Shown here: piece by piece, positions 1 to 6,335 of the stretch
Numbering within the stretch: position 1 is the first letter of the stretch
Layout: each line of letters starts with the position of its first letter
Origin: JAIVJN01 sp036732565
GTDB taxonomy: Bacteria; Acidobacteriota; Vicinamibacteria; Vicinamibacterales; UBA2999
Assembly: GCA_036732565.1 (NCBI GenBank)
Contig: DAINCF010000369.1
Coordinates: forward strand, 1-7,214
Direction of reading: 5' to 3'
Length of the DNA: 7,214 bases
Position numbers and translations under genes: made by a program
Notes under the pieces: generated by a model
Database searches by the model: none
Told to the model about the DNA's origin: nothing
What the model saw: only the letters and a program-made list of their open reading frames with translations

Positions 1-370
1 GGCGCAAGCGCTCGTCGCGGGCCAGCCGTGTGGGCAGCGACTTCAGTGCGACCTGCCGATGCAGCCGCGTATCCTCCGCGAGATACACCACGCCCATGCC
101 GCCCTGACCGATGACGCCCACGATGCGATAGGGCCCGACGACCATCCCCTCGTCGAGCAGCTCCGGCCCCTCGGGCGTCTCAGGCGCCGTGTCACTGACA
201 GGCCGATCGAGAAACGTGCCCGACGACTCGTGTGCGGCAAGCAGCGACACGACCTCGTCTTGGATGTCGGGCGGGGCCCCCGACGCCCGCACCCAGGTTG
301 CGCGCTCCGCCGCGTCGCGTTGGAGCGCCGCCTCGAACAGGTCGCCGACCTGACGCCAGCGCTCGCTCAC
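1..370 (-). CDS. Ser/Thr protein kinase, N-terminal part (runs off the window)
   Basis: Start of a Hanks-type (PknB-like) kinase that would phosphorylate Ser/Thr on cytoplasmic targets; 123 codons are visible. The reading begins at a GTG (370-368) and stays open to the window edge. Residues 1-75 match the extension seen on many acidobacterial kinases (SERWRQVGDLFEAALQRDAAE, later VVSLLAAHESSGTFLD). The kinase fold starts near residue 79 with GPYRIVGVIGQGGMGVVY: the glycine loop is GQGGMG (88-93) and the ATP-binding lysine is K110 in VALK. The catalytic HRD and DFG motifs lie outside the window, so activity cannot be judged. The GTG overlaps the sigma factor stop by 4 nt (GTGA), implying translational coupling. 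Kinases next to ECF sigma factors of this type are common in acidobacteria, and the kinase may control the sigma factor (inference). No transmembrane segment is visible in this part. Confidence 0.93.
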   Translation of the reverse strand, partial: MSERWRQVGDLFEAALQRDAAERATWVRASGAPPDIQDEVVSLLAAHESSGTFLDRPVSDTAPETPEGPELLDEGMVVGPYRIVGVIGQGGMGVVYLAEDTRLHRQVALKSLPTRLARDERLR

Positions 371-891
371 GATGGGTGATCGCCGCCCAATTCGCGCTTG
401 AGCCACGCGCGCGCCAGCGTCCAGTGCCGTTTGACCGTGGCAGGAGAAATCTCGAGCGTCTCAGCGATCTCCTCGATGGTGAGGCCGCCGAAGTACCGCA
501 GCTCGACGATGCGGGCTTGTTGGGTGTCGAGCGTGGCGAGCCGATCGAGCGCGGTGTCGAGCGCGAGCAGATCGACGCCGGAGGGCTCCGTCGCCAGTAG
601 TCGCTCGTCGAGGGTGATGCGCTCGGGATTCCCGCCGCGCTTGGCCGCCTGTCGACGCCGCGCGCGCTCGACGAGGATCTGCCGCATCGAGAGCGCCGCG
701 ACGGCGAGAAAATGCGTGCGGTTCTTCCAGTGGTGCGCCTGTTCGGCGACGAGGCGCAGATAGGCTTCGTGCACGAGCGCCGTCGCCTGGATCGTCTGGC
801 CGGGGCGCTCGCGCCGGAGGTATCCGGCCGCGAGCCGCCGCAGCTCGTCGTAGACGATCGGCATCAACCGGGCGGCACTCCGCTCGCTCAC
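367..891 (-). CDS. ECF-subfamily RNA polymerase sigma factor
   Basis: 174-residue sigma factor of the acidobacterial/planctomycete ECF type (TIGR02999/Sigma70_ECF-like). It should direct RNA polymerase to a specific promoter set. Region 2 covers about residues 9-85 (MPIVYDELRRLAAGYLRRE, then TALVHEAYLRLV at 37-48). Region 4 covers about 110-168, with a helix-turn-helix around LTIEEIAETLEISPATVKRH (137-156). The start is a GTG (891-889) inside a 4-nt overlap with the prolyl isomerase stop. There is no Shine-Dalgarno motif before it, which fits reinitiation after the upstream gene. The protein begins directly at the first region 2 helix, while relatives usually have some 15-20 residues before it; reading upstream in frame gives no sigma-like sequence, so the short start seems real. 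No anti-sigma factor is adjacent. The overlapping kinase is the likely partner (inference). Confidence 0.95.
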   Translation of the reverse strand: MSERSAARLMPIVYDELRRLAAGYLRRERPGQTIQATALVHEAYLRLVAEQAHHWKNRTHFLAVAALSMRQILVERARRRQAAKRGGNPERITLDERLLATEPSGVDLLALDTALDRLATLDTQQARIVELRYFGGLTIEEIAETLEISPATVKRHWTLARAWLKRELGGDHPS

Positions 892-1400
892 GTGCGTTCT
901 ATGGTCAGCGATTCGATGACGATATCCTTCACGGGCTTGTCGCCGCGCGACGTCGCCGTCTTGCCGATCTTCTGCACGACATCCAGCCCGTCCACGACCT
1001 CACCGAAGATCGAGTGGCGGTCGTCCAGCCACGGCGTCGGCACCAGCGTCACGAAGAACTGGCTGCCGTTGGTGTTCGGTCCGGCGTTGGCCATCGACAA
1101 CAGTCCGGGTTTGTCGTGCCGCAACGTCTTCACGAACTCGTCGGCGAACTGGAATCCTGGTCCGCCCGTGCCGGTGCCGAGCGGGCAGCCCCCTTGGATC
1201 ATGAAGCCATCGATGACGCGATGAAAGACCAGACCGTTGTAGAACGGCGTCTCGGACTTCTGCCGCGTTCGCGGATCCGTCCAGGCCTTGGTGCCCTCGG
1301 CCAGCCCGACGAAATTGGCGACGGTGTTCGGCACCTGCTGATCGAACAGCCGAGCCTTGAAGTTGCCTTCCGATGTGGTGAAGGTTGCGAATAGCGGCAC
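888..1400 (-). CDS. Cyclophilin-type peptidyl-prolyl cis-trans isomerase (cytosolic)
   Basis: A 170-residue single-domain cyclophilin that catalyses cis-trans isomerisation of X-Pro bonds and assists folding. Core motifs are intact: FHRVIDGFMIQGG (59-71), SMANAGPNTNGSQFF (102-116) and PWLDDRHSIFGEVVDG (123-138). By alignment with human CypA, the active-site set is R61, F66, M67, Q69, N105, Q114, F116, W124 and H129. W124 corresponds to the tryptophan that matters for cyclosporin binding. There is no signal peptide or lipobox, so it should be cytoplasmic (PpiB-like). The start is GTG at 1400, chosen because AGGAG lies 6 nt upstream (1411-1407) and the protein begins exactly where small cyclophilins begin. 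It is the first gene of the minus-strand chain and overlaps the sigma factor start by 4 nt. A functional link to the sigma factor/kinase pair is not established. Confidence 0.96.
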   Translation of the reverse strand: MPLFATFTTSEGNFKARLFDQQVPNTVANFVGLAEGTKAWTDPRTRQKSETPFYNGLVFHRVIDGFMIQGGCPLGTGTGGPGFQFADEFVKTLRHDKPGLLSMANAGPNTNGSQFFVTLVPTPWLDDRHSIFGEVVDGLDVVQKIGKTATSRGDKPVKDIVIESLTIERT

Positions 1401-1406
1401 TACGCA

Positions 1407-1411
1407 CTCCT
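1407..1411 (-). promoter_or_regulatory. Ribosome binding site of the prolyl isomerase gene
   Basis: On the minus strand, AGGAG lies 6 nt before the GTG at 1400. It is one of only two clear Shine-Dalgarno sites in the window and decides this start. Confidence 0.8.
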
Positions 1412-1425
1412 ATCGAACGAAGGTT

Positions 1426-1615
1426 GGTTCCTCACGGTGGTGTCCACGCTGGTGCCTCATGAGGTGCCACACGGTGGTTTGGTTCCGATTGGAGGTTCCG
1501 TCGAGGTTCTGTTCCTGGCCGGGGTTCGGTCGAATTCGAGCGCTGGCCGGAAACCGAACGTTTCTCCGAACCTCGTGCGGCACCGAACCCTCGCGTGGTA
1601 CCACCGTGCGGAACC
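1426..1615. repeat. Long imperfect inverted repeat with GGTTCC/GGAACC motifs
   Basis: The left arm 1426-1449 starts GGTTCCTCACGGTGGT. The reverse complement of the right arm 1593-1615 starts GGTTCCGCACGGTGGT, so 15 of 16 positions match, followed by near-identical CCACGC. CACGGTGGT recurs directly at 1433-1441 and 1470-1478 and inverted at 1600-1608. CGTGCGGCAC recurs at 1574-1583 and 1617-1626, with the variant CGTGCGGAAC at 1605-1614. Smaller palindromes sit inside: CCTCATGAGG (1455-1464), TCGAATTCGA (1530-1539), GTGGTACCAC (1595-1604), and the pair GTTCGGT/ACCGAAC (1524-1530 with 1553-1559). GGTTC orientation prevails before about 1530 and GAACC after about 1550, so the whole block could fold on itself. 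Confidence 0.75.
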
Positions 1616-1713
1616 CCGTGCGGCACAGCCGTAGGAACCGCCGTGTTCAAGTCTACTCGTCCACGAGGCTCACGGTAAGATCGCCTGATGGCATCTACTC
1701 GAAAGCGCGACTG

Positions 1714-1734
1714 GGCCGTTCCGTAGGAACGGCC
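1714..1734. repeat. Perfect 9-bp inverted repeat upstream of glgB
   Basis: GGCCGTTCC, loop GTA, GGAACGGCC: a perfect hairpin or operator-like dyad ending 62 nt before the glgB ATG. It shares the GTTCC/GGAAC core with the neighbouring repeat block. No T-run follows, so it is unlikely to be a terminator. Whether it is an operator, a 5'-UTR hairpin or just another member of the repeat family cannot be told from sequence. Confidence 0.7.
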
Positions 1735-1796
1735 GGCATGTGTTCCCCGAGAACTCTGCGGACGGCAGCAATCCTCTTTGATACGCTCCATTAGAC

Positions 1797-4010
1797 ATGA
1801 GTACTAGTCGCACCTCGTCGACGTTGCAGGCGCCGGTCGTGCATGCCATCGTGCGCGGCAATCACGCGGACCCGTTTGCTGTGCTGGGTCCGCATGCCTT
1901 GACGAAGGGGCAGGGCGTGGGCCTGGTCATTCGCACGTTTCGGCCTCATACGCGCAGCGTCGCGGTGCGCCGGCTATCTGATGGACAAGTGTTCGAGATG
2001 GCGCGCGTGCATCCGGAGGGCTTCTACGAAGTCGTGTTGCCCGAGGCCGAGCGCTTCGACTACCGCTTTCAGGTGACCTGGTCGGATCAGACCGTCGTCG
2101 AGCTGGACGATCCGTACCGATTTGGCCCTGTGCTCAGCGACTTCGATCGGTATCTGCTGGCAGAAGGCACGCATCGGCAGGTGGCCGACTCACTGGGCGC
2201 GCACGTCCGGATTCACGAGGCGCGTACCGGCGTGCACTTTGCGGTCTGGGCGCCCAACGCCCGCCGCGTCAGCGTCGTCGGCGACTGGAACGGGTGGGAT
2301 GGTCGTGTGCACTCGATGCGCTCGTTGCTGCCGAACGGCATCTGGGAGATCTTCGTGCCCGATCTCGGCGCCGGCGCCCGCTACAAATTCGAGATCCTCA
2401 CGAGACAGGGGCACGTGACGCTGAAGGCGGATCCGTGCGGACGCTATTTCGAGACGCCGCCGAAGACGGCGTCGGTCGTGTGGCACGGCGTCGATCACGA
2501 ATGGGGCGACCAGGCGTGGATGACGGAACGGGCGCAGCGTCAGGCGAACCTGCGCAAGCCGATGTCGATCTACGAGGTACACCTCGAGAGCTGGCGGCGG
2601 AAGACCGATGGCCGCCCGCTGAGTTACCGTGAGCTCGCGGACACGCTGGTACCGTACGTCAAGGACATGGGCTTCACGCACGTCGAGCTGCTGCCGATGA
2701 TGGAGCATCCGTTCTCCGGATCGTGGGGATACCAGGTGATCGGCTTCTTCGCGCCGACCAGTCGCTTCGGTCCACCAGAGGATTTCCAGTACTTCGTCGA
2801 CATGTGTCACCGCGCGGGACTCGGTGTGATTCTCGACTGGGTGCCGGGGCATTTTCCCAAGGACGCGCACGGCCTGGCGCGGTTCGATGGCACGGCGCTG
2901 TACGAGCACGCGGATCCGCGGCAGGGCGAGCACAGGGATTGGGGCACGCTGATCTTCAACTACGGACGCAACGAGGTGAAGTCGTTCCTCATCAGCAACG
3001 CCGTGTTCTGGATCGATCGCTTCCATATCGACGCGCTGCGCGTCGATGCGGTGGCGTCGATGCTGTATCTCGACTACTCGCGCAACGAAGGGGAGTGGGT
3101 GCCGAACCAGTTCGGCGGGCGCGAGAACCTCGAGGCGATCGAGTTCCTGCGCGAGCTCAACACCGTCGTCGGCGGCGAGCATCCCGGCGTGGCGATGATC
3201 GCCGAGGAGTCGACGGCGTTTCCCGGCGTCAGTCGGCCGGTGCATCTCGGTGGCCTCGGCTTCACCTACAAGTGGAACATGGGCTGGATGCACGACATGC
3301 TGGACTACGTGCAGCAGGATTCGATTCATCGCAAGTGGCATCACGATCGCATCACCTTCTCGCTGCTCTACGCGTTCACCGAGAACTTCGTGCTGCCGTT
3401 CTCGCACGACGAAGTGGTGCACGGGAAGCGGTCGATGCTGGACAAGATGCCGGGCGATGTCTGGCAGAAGCACGCGAACCTGCGCGCGCTGTACGGCTAC
3501 ATGTTCACTCACCCGGGGAAGAAGCTGCTGTTCATGGGCGGCGAGATCGGCCAGTGGCGCGAATGGAACCACGACTCTGAGCTCGATTGGCCCGTGCTCG
3601 GCGATCCGCGCCACGCGGGGCTGCAACGCTGGATGCGGGATCTCAATCTGGTCTACGCGGCGAACCCGGCGCTCTGGGAAGTCGACTCCGATCCGGCCGG
3701 CTTCGCGTGGATCGATTGTCACGATCACGAGAACAGCGTCGTGTCGTTCATCCGCTTCGCCAAGACGCCGGCCGATCATCTGGTGATGGTCGTCAACTTC
3801 ACACCGGTCGTCCGCCGCGACTACCGGATCGGCGTGCCCCGCGCCAGCTACTACCGGGAGCTGTTGAACAGCGACGCCGAGGTGTATGGCGGGGGGAACG
3901 TCGGCAACGGCGGCGGCCTCACCACCGAGCCGAAGCCATCGCACGGCCAGAAACAGTCGCTGTCTTTGACGCTGCCGCCGCTCGGCATTCTCTTGCTGAA
4001 ACCAGAATAG
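1797..4010 (+). CDS. glgB: 1,4-alpha-glucan (glycogen) branching enzyme, GH13
   Basis: A 737-residue cytoplasmic enzyme that cuts alpha-1,4 glucan chains and transfers the piece to make alpha-1,6 branches in glycogen. Two N-terminal beta-sandwich (CBM48-type) modules are seen: about residues 15-110 (GNHADPFAVLGPH) and about 130-220 (VHFAVWAPNARRVSVVGDWN). The GH13 barrel follows at about 255-630 and an all-beta C-terminal domain after it. Catalytic residues are intact: nucleophile D417 in DALRVDAV, acid/base E470 in AEEST, and D538 in SHDEVVHGK. Their spacing equals that of E. coli GlgB (D405, E458, D526), whose length of 728 is also close. The ATG at 1797 gives a normal N-terminus; no Shine-Dalgarno motif precedes it. 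The gene stands alone, with no glgA, glgC, glgP or glgX beside it. The long opposite-strand reading frame is a high-GC artefact. Confidence 0.98.
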   Translation: MSTSRTSSTLQAPVVHAIVRGNHADPFAVLGPHALTKGQGVGLVIRTFRPHTRSVAVRRLSDGQVFEMARVHPEGFYEVVLPEAERFDYRFQVTWSDQTVVELDDPYRFGPVLSDFDRYLLAEGTHRQVADSLGAHVRIHEARTGVHFAVWAPNARRVSVVGDWNGWDGRVHSMRSLLPNGIWEIFVPDLGAGARYKFEILTRQGHVTLKADPCGRYFETPPKTASVVWHGVDHEWGDQAWMTERAQRQANLRKPMSIYEVHLESWRRKTDGRPLSYRELADTLVPYVKDMGFTHVELLPMMEHPFSGSWGYQVIGFFAPTSRFGPPEDFQYFVDMCHRAGLGVILDWVPGHFPKDAHGLARFDGTALYEHADPRQGEHRDWGTLIFNYGRNEVKSFLISNAVFWIDRFHIDALRVDAVASMLYLDYSRNEGEWVPNQFGGRENLEAIEFLRELNTVVGGEHPGVAMIAEESTAFPGVSRPVHLGGLGFTYKWNMGWMHDMLDYVQQDSIHRKWHHDRITFSLLYAFTENFVLPFSHDEVVHGKRSMLDKMPGDVWQKHANLRALYGYMFTHPGKKLLFMGGEIGQWREWNHDSELDWPVLGDPRHAGLQRWMRDLNLVYAANPALWEVDSDPAGFAWIDCHDHENSVVSFIRFAKTPADHLVMVVNFTPVVRRDYRIGVPRASYYRELLNSDAEVYGGGNVGNGGGLTTEPKPSHGQKQSLSLTLPPLGILLLKPE

Positions 4011-4050
4011 GCCTCGCTTCGCTCGGAAGGCGCGCGTCGCTTCGCCGGAA

Positions 4051-4068
4051 GGAGGGACCGGTCCCTCC
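4051..4068. repeat. Perfect 18-nt palindrome 41 nt after glgB
   Basis: GGAGGGACCGGTCCCTCC reads identically on both strands. It could be an operator-like site, a hairpin shielding the glgB mRNA end, or part of the repeat cassette. There is no following T-run, so intrinsic termination is not supported. Confidence 0.75.
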
Positions 4069-4092
4069 GAGCGCCCGGAGGGCGCGAGGCCC

Positions 4093-4115
4093 GCGCACGA
4101 GCGAAGCGAGTGCGC
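4093..4115. repeat. Hairpin with GCGAAGC core
   Basis: The outer arms GCGCAC (4093-4098) and GTGCGC (4110-4115) pair perfectly. Inside, GA faces GA, and the apex is GCGAAGC (4101-4107), a sequence known to form an unusually stable DNA mini-hairpin. The GA/GA mismatches could form sheared pairs, making a continuous stem (inference). Confidence 0.6.
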
Positions 4116-4179
4116 CATCCGAGCCGCGTAGCGGCGAGGCCTTCCGCGAACGAAGTGAGCGGCCCTCCCAGGCCTGGGA

Positions 4180-4398
4180 TGAGTCGTGTGATGGGCGTCT
4201 ACGGCCGAGTGGATCTGTGAATCAAGCGCGCGGATGCGTGAAGACTCGCAACTGCGTGGCTGCGGGTCGAACCCTTTTGAAACCCGGTCATCCCACTCCG
4301 GCGGTCTGTCGGCACGCGATTCGCAGACGCGAGCGCCGTCCCCATGACGACTGGCGTTGCCGCGGTGCTGCGCGAACGGGTGTCACTGCCGATTGGCC
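4180..4398. other. Intergenic DNA before the sensor kinase promoter
   Basis: No gene or RNA is recognised here. A short GGGT-CGA-ACCC stem followed by TTTT (about 4265-4279) recalls a terminator, but the stem is only 4 bp. An ATG at 4344 is in frame with the sensor kinase but is not preferred as its start (see that gene). Confidence 0.5.
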
Positions 4399-4427
4399 TT
4401 GACGCGAGTCGGCCCGCCGCTGATAGT
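4399..4427 (+). promoter_or_regulatory. Sigma70-like promoter of the sensor kinase operon, predicted leaderless
   Basis: TTGACG (4399-4404, 5/6 of TTGACA), a 17-nt spacer, then GATAGT (4422-4427, 4/6 of TATAAT with the key A2 and T6 kept). Only 6 nt separate the -10 box from the ATG at 4434. Transcription starting at the usual distance would begin on the A of that ATG, giving an mRNA without a 5' leader. No Shine-Dalgarno motif precedes the ATG, in agreement. This is the best promoter match noticed in the window's intergenic regions. Confidence 0.6.
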
Positions 4428-4433
4428 GCGCCC

Positions 4434-5564
4434 ATGGCGCCCGCACGCGACGTGGTGCTTCGCCCGCGGGTCATCTTCGGGGTCGCGACCGCGCTCGGGT
4501 TCTTCTCGGCCTTCCTGGTCTACTACTTCGAGTCGACCTTCCGCGACCGCCCCACCTCGTTCCCGCTGCTGCTCGCACTGAATCTGAGCTACTGGTACTC
4601 GTGGGCGTGCCTGGCGCCCGGTGTCATCTGGCTGGGGCGTCGATTCCCGTTCGACCATCGCACCTGGCCACGGTCGGTGGCCGTGCACGTTTTGGGCGTA
4701 TTCGTCGCCACGACGCTGCACGTCGCGCTCACCGTCGGATCGAAGTTCGGGATCATGCACGCCAGCGGCCATGAGACCGCGACGTGGCTGGTCGAAGCGC
4801 AGCGCATGTACTTCCTGAACTTCGATTGGGAGATGATGACCTACTGGGCGATTCTGGGTCTCAGCTACGCCCTGCGCTACCACTACGAGGCGCAGGATCG
4901 CACGCTGCGCGCCAGCCAGCTCGAGACCCGCCTGGTGGAGGCACAGCTCCAATCGCTGCAGCGTCAAATGCAGCCGCACTTCCTGTTCAATACGCTCAAT
5001 ACCATCTCCGCGCTGATGCATCGCGACGTCGACGCCGCGGACAACATGATCGCGAAGCTCAGCGATCTGCTCCGGCTCTCGTTGCAGACCGTGGGCGTGC
5101 AGGAAGTCTCGTTGAAGCAGGAGCTCGATTTCCTCGCGAAGTACCTGGAGATCGAACAAACCCGCTTCCGCGATCGTCTCTCGGTGGTGTTCGACGTCGA
5201 GCCCGATACCCTCGACGCGCTGGTGCCGAACCTGGTTCTGCAGCCCCTGGTCGAGAACGCGATCAAGCACGGTATCGGTCCTCGGCCAACCCCAGGGGAA
5301 GTGGTGGTGGCCGCCCGGCGCCAGGGCGGCACGCTGGAGATGGAGATCCGCGACAACGGCGTGGGTTTGTCCGATGCGCGGTTGTCCGCTTTCAATCGCG
5401 GCGTCGGTCTTGCAAACACTCGGTCGCGGCTCCAGCACCTGTACGGATCCGCGCACCGATTCGAGTTTCGTCAGCCGCCCGGAGGCGGGCTTTCCGTGAT
5501 CATCGCGATTCCGCTGGTCGATGAACCTGAAGCGGTCGCGGACCACATGGAGGTCGTGGCGTGA
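4434..5564 (+). CDS. LytS/YehU-type membrane sensor histidine kinase
   Basis: A 376-residue sensor kinase of the His_kinase (PF06580) family, which passes phosphate to a LytTR response regulator. Four transmembrane helices are likely, at about residues 11-32, 42-68, 80-103 and 129-150, with no large extracellular domain. A short coiled coil follows (about 151-177). The phospho-accepting histidine is H182 in QMQPHFLFNTLNTISAL. The ATPase domain shows the N box LVENAIKHG (N275), the G1 box DNGVG (D307) and GVGLANTRSRLQ. The ATG at 4434 is preferred over an in-frame ATG at 4344: it gives a short N-terminus before the first membrane helix and sits 6 nt after a promoter -10 box. The earlier start would add 30 residues with no family character. 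The gene overlaps its response regulator by 4 nt. The signal sensed is unknown. Confidence 0.94.
   Translation: MAPARDVVLRPRVIFGVATALGFFSAFLVYYFESTFRDRPTSFPLLLALNLSYWYSWACLAPGVIWLGRRFPFDHRTWPRSVAVHVLGVFVATTLHVALTVGSKFGIMHASGHETATWLVEAQRMYFLNFDWEMMTYWAILGLSYALRYHYEAQDRTLRASQLETRLVEAQLQSLQRQMQPHFLFNTLNTISALMHRDVDAADNMIAKLSDLLRLSLQTVGVQEVSLKQELDFLAKYLEIEQTRFRDRLSVVFDVEPDTLDALVPNLVLQPLVENAIKHGIGPRPTPGEVVVAARRQGGTLEMEIRDNGVGLSDARLSAFNRGVGLANTRSRLQHLYGSAHRFEFRQPPGGGLSVIIAIPLVDEPEAVADHMEVVA
5549..5553 (+). promoter_or_regulatory. Ribosome binding site of the response regulator
   Basis: GGAGG lies inside the end of the sensor kinase gene, 7 nt before the GTG at 5561. It fixes this start and would let the regulator be translated efficiently from the shared mRNA. 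Confidence 0.85.
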
Positions 5565-6331
5565 GCAAGATTCGAACGATGGTCGTCGACGATGAGCCCG
5601 TGGCGCGCGAGCGCATCGTCGCCCTGCTGCAGCAGGAGCAAGACATCGAAGTCGTGGGGGAGTGTGCTGACGGGCATCAGGCGGTCAACGCCATTCAGGC
5701 CCATCACCCCGATTTGGTCTTCCTCGACGTGCAGATGCCCGCCGTCGATGGCTTCGGCGTCATTCAACAGGTGGGCGCCGATCGCATGCCGCCGGTCGTC
5801 TTCGTCACGGCGTACGACGAGTATGCGCTGCGCGCATTCGAGGTCCACGCCATCGACTACCTCCTGAAGCCGTTCGGTCGCGACCGCTTTCAGCAGACGC
5901 TGCAGCATGCGCGGGAGCATCTCGAGCGGCGTCGTGCTGGCGATCTCGGAAAACGACTGTTGGCGCTGGTGCAGGATCTCAAGCCCGAGCCGCAGAAGTT
6001 GGATCGCCTCGTGGTCAAGTCGGGTGGCCGCGTGTTCTTCCTACGGACCGACGAGATCGATTGGATCGAGGCGGCCGGCAACTACGTGCGCCTGCATCTG
6101 GCCGAGGACTCACACCTGTTCCGCGAGACGATGAACAATATGGAGTCGCGGCTCGACCCCAATCACTTCGTCCGCATCCACCGCTCGCGCATTGTCAATA
6201 CGGATCGGATCAAGGAGCTGCAGCCCTGGTTCAACGGGGAGTACGTCGTCGTGCTCCAGAACGGTGCCCGCTTGACCCTGAGCCGGGGGTACCGCGAGAA
6301 GCTCCAGGAGCGGCTAGGCAAGGCGTTCTAG
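5561..6331 (+). CDS. LytTR-family response regulator (LytR/AlgR type)
   Basis: A 256-residue DNA-binding response regulator. The receiver domain is residues 4-120: acidic pair D10/D11, phospho-acceptor D56 in VFLDVQMP, T83 in FVTAYDEYALRAF, and K103 in DYLLKPF. All key residues are present, so it should be phosphorylated by the upstream kinase. After a linker, a LytTR domain fills about 148-253 (LVVKSGGRVFFLRTDEIDWI, AAGNYVRLHL, FVRIHRSRIVN, GARLTLSRGYREKL). LytTR domains bind DNA through beta-strand loops, usually at paired direct repeats. It starts with GTG in a GTGA overlap with the kinase stop and has a strong Shine-Dalgarno motif. Its targets cannot be named; the repeat-rich spacers on either side of the operon and upstream of glgB are candidates only by position. 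Confidence 0.97.
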   Translation: MSKIRTMVVDDEPVARERIVALLQQEQDIEVVGECADGHQAVNAIQAHHPDLVFLDVQMPAVDGFGVIQQVGADRMPPVVFVTAYDEYALRAFEVHAIDYLLKPFGRDRFQQTLQHAREHLERRRAGDLGKRLLALVQDLKPEPQKLDRLVVKSGGRVFFLRTDEIDWIEAAGNYVRLHLAEDSHLFRETMNNMESRLDPNHFVRIHRSRIVNTDRIKELQPWFNGEYVVVLQNGARLTLSRGYREKLQERLGKAF

Positions 6332-6335
6332 ACGC

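Larger units (their letters stand above)
1401..1796. other. Divergent intergenic region between prolyl isomerase and glgB
   Basis: This 396-bp spacer must hold the promoters of both divergent genes. I find no convincing -35/-10 pair for either. A possible extended -10 for glgB is TGATACGCT (1779-1787), but it has no good -35. The region is dominated by GGTTC (left half) and GAACC (right half) motifs, listed separately. Reading frames that stay open here have no recognisable protein features and are not called. No tRNA or T-run terminator is seen. Confidence 0.6.
4010..4164. repeat. Palindromic intergenic repeat cassette after glgB
   Basis: This block begins at the last base of the glgB stop. 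Its ends are inverted, imperfect copies of one element: 4010-4031 (GGCCTCGCTTCGCTC plus GGAAGGC) and 4138-4164 (GGCCTTCCGCGAACG through GAGCGGCC). GCTTCGC or its complement GCGAAGC occurs at 4016-4022, 4039-4045 and 4101-4107. GCCGC-GTA-GCGGC is a small hairpin at 4123-4135. Just beyond the block, TCCCAGGCCTGGGA (4166-4179) is a perfect 14-nt palindrome. Repeats built on GAGCGAAGCGAG are familiar in acidobacterial and other high-GC intergenic DNA (from memory). The block may also end glgB transcription, but no T-run is present. Confidence 0.7.

Noticed and set aside
1357..1794. Open frames on both strands in the spacer before glgB
   Set aside because: They arise from repetitive GGTTCC/GGAACC sequence with few stops, show no protein-like composition, and have no ribosome binding site.
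2190..4118. A 642-codon open frame on the minus strand opposite glgB
   Set aside because: It lies across the intact, fully motif-bearing glgB gene, and its translation is Arg/His/Val-rich without any recognisable domain; this is the usual codon-bias shadow in high-GC DNA.
4265..4279. GGGT-CGA-ACCC plus TTTT as an intrinsic terminator
   Set aside because: The stem is only 4 bp and the T-run 4 nt; too weak, and more than 250 nt beyond glgB.
4250..4290. GGGTCGAACCC as a tRNA T-arm remnant
   Set aside because: It lacks the GTTC-A core on a 5-bp stem, and no acceptor or anticodon arms are found nearby.
4344..4433. Upstream ATG as the start of the sensor kinase
   Set aside because: No Shine-Dalgarno motif, the added 30 residues look non-conserved, and the best promoter lies downstream of this ATG.
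4199..4474. A 91-codon minus-strand frame before the sensor kinase
   Set aside because: Low-complexity Ala/Arg/Ser/Gly translation, overlaps the predicted promoter and kinase start, no homology recognised.
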